Source of the DNA: Flavobacteria bacterium RIFCSPLOWO2_12_FULL_31_7
Lineage (GTDB): Bacteria; Bacteroidota; Bacteroidia; Flavobacteriales; Flavobacteriaceae
Reading direction: 5' to 3'
Assembly (NCBI GenBank): GCA_001800945.1
Contig: MGWJ01000028.1
Span: forward strand, 1-8,509
DNA length: 8,509 bases
Shown here: positions 6,351-8,509 of the stretch, piece by piece
How the letters are laid out: each line of letters starts with the position of its first letter
Position numbering within the stretch: the stretch's first letter is position 1
Made by a program: the position numbers and the translations under genes
The notes under the pieces: generated by a model
What the model was told of the DNA's origin: nothing
Seen by the model: only the letters and a program-made list of their open reading frames with translations
Databases searched by the model: none

Positions 6351-8153
6351 ATGGGATTAGTTACTGCAAAAGAAGTAGCCAAAGCAATAAATACGGACAA
6401 ATATGGTTTTTTAGGAACTTTTTCTGGGTGGTTACTCATGAAAGTACTTAAAATCTCCACTCTTAATAAAATCTACAATCGAAATAAACATTTAAGTGAT
6501 TTAGAATTTTTAAATGCGATTTTGGATGAGTTTCAAATTAAATTTGAAATTCCAGAAGAAGATTTAAAACGTTTACCAAAAGATGGCGCTTATATTACAA
6601 TTTCAAATCATCCATTAGGAGGAATTGATGGTATTTTATTATTGAAATTAATGTTGGAACGCGAACCAAATTTCAAGATAATTGCCAACTTTTTATTACA
6701 TCGAATCGAACCGATGAAACCTTATATTATGCCGGTAAATCCGTTCGAAAATCACAAAGACGCCAAATCAAGTGTAATTGGAATTAAAGAAACCTTACGC
6801 CATTTAAGTGACGGAAAACCATTAGGAATTTTCCCCGCCGGAGAAGTTTCAACTTATAAAGACGGAAAATTAATTGTGGACAAACCATGGGAAGAAGGTG
6901 CTTTAAAAATCATCAAAAGAGCTAAAGTTCCTGTTGTACCTATCTATTTTCATGCTCATAATAGCAAATTATTTTATCGTTTATCTAAATTAAACGACAC
7001 GTTACGTACTGCGAAATTACCAAGCGAATTATTAACTCAGAAACACCGAGTAATTAAAGTTCGAATAGGTAAACCAATTTCTGTGGCGGAATTAAATGAA
7101 CACGAAAGTATTCCTGAATTTGGAGAGTTTTTAAGAAAGAAAACCTACATGCTTTCTAAATCTTTTGAAGAAAAAGAGGAAGAAAACTTCAGATTAACTT
7201 TCCCGAAATTCAACAGTCCAAAAGAAGCAAAACAGATTGTAAAACCAGCCAATCACGAACAAATTATTGAAGAAATTAATTTCTTAAAAGAAGGTGATTA
7301 TCAATTATTACAAAGCAAAAACTACAGAGTATTTTTAGTTACGGCTGAAAAAATTCCAAATATTTTACACGAAATTGGTCGTTTACGTGAAATTACTTTT
7401 AGAGAAGTCGGCGAAGGAACTAACGAAGCGATTGATTTAGACAAATACGATCAATATTATCACCATATGTTTTTATGGGATGATGACGCACAAATGATTG
7501 CAGGAGCTTACCGAATGGGATTTGGTTCAAAAATATTTCCAAAATATGGTTTAGAAGGTTTTTATTTGAACGAACTTTTCAAATTTGAACCCGAATTAAA
7601 CGACATGATGAGCCAATCTATTGAAATGGGAAGAGCTTTTATCATTTCGGAATACCAACAAAAGCCTATGCCTTTGTTTTTGCTTTGGAAAGGAATTGTA
7701 CACACCACTTTACATTATCCAGAACATAAATTTTTAATTGGAGGCGTGAGTATTAGTAATCAGTTTTCTGAATTTTCTAAATCGTTAATGATTGAATTTA
7801 TGAAATCTAATTATTACGATCCGTATGTGGCGCAATACATCAAACCTAAAAAAGAATATAAGATTAAACTAAAAGATGCGGATAAAGATTTCGTATTTAA
7901 TGAAGCGGAAGCCGATTTAAATAAATTCGATAAAATTATTGATGAAATTGAACCAGGTTCTTTACGTTTACCTGTTTTAATTAAGAAATACATCAAACAA
8001 AATGCTCGAGTAGTAGCTTTCAATGTGGATCCAATGTTCAATAACGCGATTGACGGATTGATGTATATCAAAATTTCAGATATTCCTGAAAGTACTGTAA
8101 AACCTGTGATGGAAGAATTTCAAGCAGAATTAGAAAGAAAGCATAAAGGATAG
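6351..8153 (+). CDS. olsF: Bifunctional OlsF-like acyltransferase (aminolipid synthesis)
   Basis: This 600-residue protein fuses two acyltransferases. Residues about 60-270 are a PlsC-like O-acyltransferase: SNHPLGGIDG holds the catalytic H87 and D93, and FPAGEVS (161-167) stands where glycerolipid enzymes have FPEGTRS. Residues about 330-500 resemble the OlsB/hemolysin-type GNAT N-acyltransferase (EIGRLREITFREVGEGT, MIAGAYRMG, SIEMGRAFI), ending in PVLIKKYIKQ and AFNVDPMFNNAIDGL. Such fusions, described as OlsF in Serratia proteamaculans and reported in Flavobacterium, N-acylate ornithine with a 3-hydroxy fatty acid and then esterify that hydroxyl, giving phosphorus-free membrane lipids. In Bacteroides two separate related proteins make glycine lipids, so the amino acid used here could be ornithine or glycine. 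It has its own promoter box and no evident terminator. The domain assignment is firm; the product is inferred. Confidence 0.85.
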   Translation: MGLVTAKEVAKAINTDKYGFLGTFSGWLLMKVLKISTLNKIYNRNKHLSDLEFLNAILDEFQIKFEIPEEDLKRLPKDGAYITISNHPLGGIDGILLLKLMLEREPNFKIIANFLLHRIEPMKPYIMPVNPFENHKDAKSSVIGIKETLRHLSDGKPLGIFPAGEVSTYKDGKLIVDKPWEEGALKIIKRAKVPVVPIYFHAHNSKLFYRLSKLNDTLRTAKLPSELLTQKHRVIKVRIGKPISVAELNEHESIPEFGEFLRKKTYMLSKSFEEKEEENFRLTFPKFNSPKEAKQIVKPANHEQIIEEINFLKEGDYQLLQSKNYRVFLVTAEKIPNILHEIGRLREITFREVGEGTNEAIDLDKYDQYYHHMFLWDDDAQMIAGAYRMGFGSKIFPKYGLEGFYLNELFKFEPELNDMMSQSIEMGRAFIISEYQQKPMPLFLLWKGIVHTTLHYPEHKFLIGGVSISNQFSEFSKSLMIEFMKSNYYDPYVAQYIKPKKEYKIKLKDADKDFVFNEAEADLNKFDKIIDEIEPGSLRLPVLIKKYIKQNARVVAFNVDPMFNNAIDGLMYIKISDIPESTVKPVMEEFQAELERKHKG

Positions 8154-8212
8154 ATTTTTTTGATTGGGAAATGGAGAGAAAGAGGGATTTAGCGAATAAC
8201 TCGATATTATCT

Positions 8213-8268
8213 TTTACTTTTTACTTCGCTACTTCTACTTTTTACTTGAATCTTTTTACTTGGCTCTT
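8213..8268 (-). repeat. Eight-unit heptad repeat array after the right-edge gene
   Basis: Read on the minus strand: AAGAGCC, AAGTAAA, AAGATTC, AAGTAAA, AAGTAG (6), AAGTAGCG (8), AAGTAAA, AAGTAAA. The total is 56 bases, exactly eight times seven. It begins six bases after the stop codon (8275-8277) of the minus-strand gene, and it also lies downstream of the convergent olsF stop at 8153. Because the period is seven, the TAA within each AAGTAAA rotates through reading frames. The remaining 8154-8212 shows a T-run at 8155-8161 but no hairpin. Confidence 0.75.
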
Positions 8269-8274
8269 TCTAAC

Positions 8275-8509
8275 TTACCTCCAAATTGATTCTTTTAAAA
8301 TGGAATCCCACGAATTATTTTGTATAAAAACTATAATTCTAATAAAATGATAAACAACTAAAAGTGTAACAAAAAAATACGTCCACTCTTTTTTGTTGAA
8401 TGTTTTATCTAAAAATGGTTTTTTGTAATATAATTCTAAACTCAGTTTAATTAAAAAATAAACTGCCAAAATCATTACTATTGGTCCAAACAAGTGAAAA
8501 TTGATGCTT
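8275..8509 (-). CDS. C-terminal part of a small membrane protein (truncated), possibly DUF2752
   Basis: The frame is open from TAA 8275-8277 to the right edge, giving at least 77 residues (visible beginning SINFHLFGPIVMILAVYF). It has two predicted membrane segments, about FGPIVMILAVYFLIKLSLEL and WTYFFVTLLVVYHFIRIIVF, separated by a basic loop (YYKKPFLDKTFNKKE), and a short polar tail. A TTG at 8493 could start translation, but the open frame beyond it suggests a longer protein. The FHLFGP stretch before a membrane segment recalls the C-terminal half of DUF2752 proteins, whose CGxTR motif would be expected upstream outside the window. That match is from memory and weak. Confidence 0.55.
   Translation of the reverse strand, partial: SINFHLFGPIVMILAVYFLIKLSLELYYKKPFLDKTFNKKEWTYFFVTLLVVYHFIRIIVFIQNNSWDSILKESIWR

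Noticed and set aside
6275..6460. Minus-strand 61-codon open frame overlapping the OlsF promoter and start
   Set aside because: It overlaps the start of a strongly supported gene and has no recognisable motif.
7814..8071. Minus-strand 85-codon open frame
   Set aside because: Antisense to the conserved C-terminal part of the OlsF-like protein.
1..8509. CRISPR array, tRNA, rRNA, insertion sequence or defence system
   Set aside because: No regularly spaced repeats with unique spacers, no tRNA-like cloverleaf that I could see, no transposase or integrase frame, and all main genes belong to housekeeping or envelope families.

Overview
This window looks like ordinary chromosome from a member of the Flavobacteriaceae, probably Flavobacterium or a close relative. 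The DNA is AT-rich. Genes start on ATG behind A-rich leaders without Shine-Dalgarno sequences. Two promoters carry the Bacteroidetes -7 box TAnnTTTG. The protein families, namely a DUF4139 protein carrying a SusC-like plug segment, a fused ornithine/glycine-lipid acyltransferase and an OmpA lipoprotein with a long coiled coil, fit that group. This assignment is inferred from sequence style and remembered families, not from a database search.

Layout, left to right. A plus-strand gene enters from the left edge (2-193) and is followed after 16 bp by a secreted DUF4140/DUF4139 (MuiA-like) protein (210-2036), which carries an unexpected TonB-receptor plug segment. A terminator and a -7 promoter box then lie almost on top of each other (2066-2110), followed by a small cupin-like gene (2126-2509). 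The cupin gene converges on a Tas-type aldo/keto reductase, and the whole interval between them, including both stop codons, is one perfect inverted repeat (2507-2557). Four minus-strand genes follow, listed here in their transcription order from right to left: exodeoxyribonuclease III (6091-5330), an OmpA-family lipoprotein (5156-4191), a DUF1569/DinB-like protein (4123-3668) and the aldo/keto reductase (3592-2555). The exonuclease is divergent from a two-domain acyltransferase resembling OlsF (6351-8153). A truncated minus-strand membrane protein gene runs off the right edge (8275-8509).

The genes are mostly housekeeping and envelope functions: membrane aminolipid synthesis, peptidoglycan tethering, DNA base-excision repair and redox metabolism. 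I see no shared pathway. There is no sign of a defence island, prophage, transposase, CRISPR array, tRNA or rRNA.

The most interesting signals are: the plug segment embedded in the DUF4139 protein; the stop-to-stop palindrome; two degenerate heptad arrays (AAGTAAA-like) placed just after the stop codons of two separate minus-strand genes; and tandem octamers ending ACTTCG upstream of two minus-strand genes. I did not find a clear new multi-gene system.
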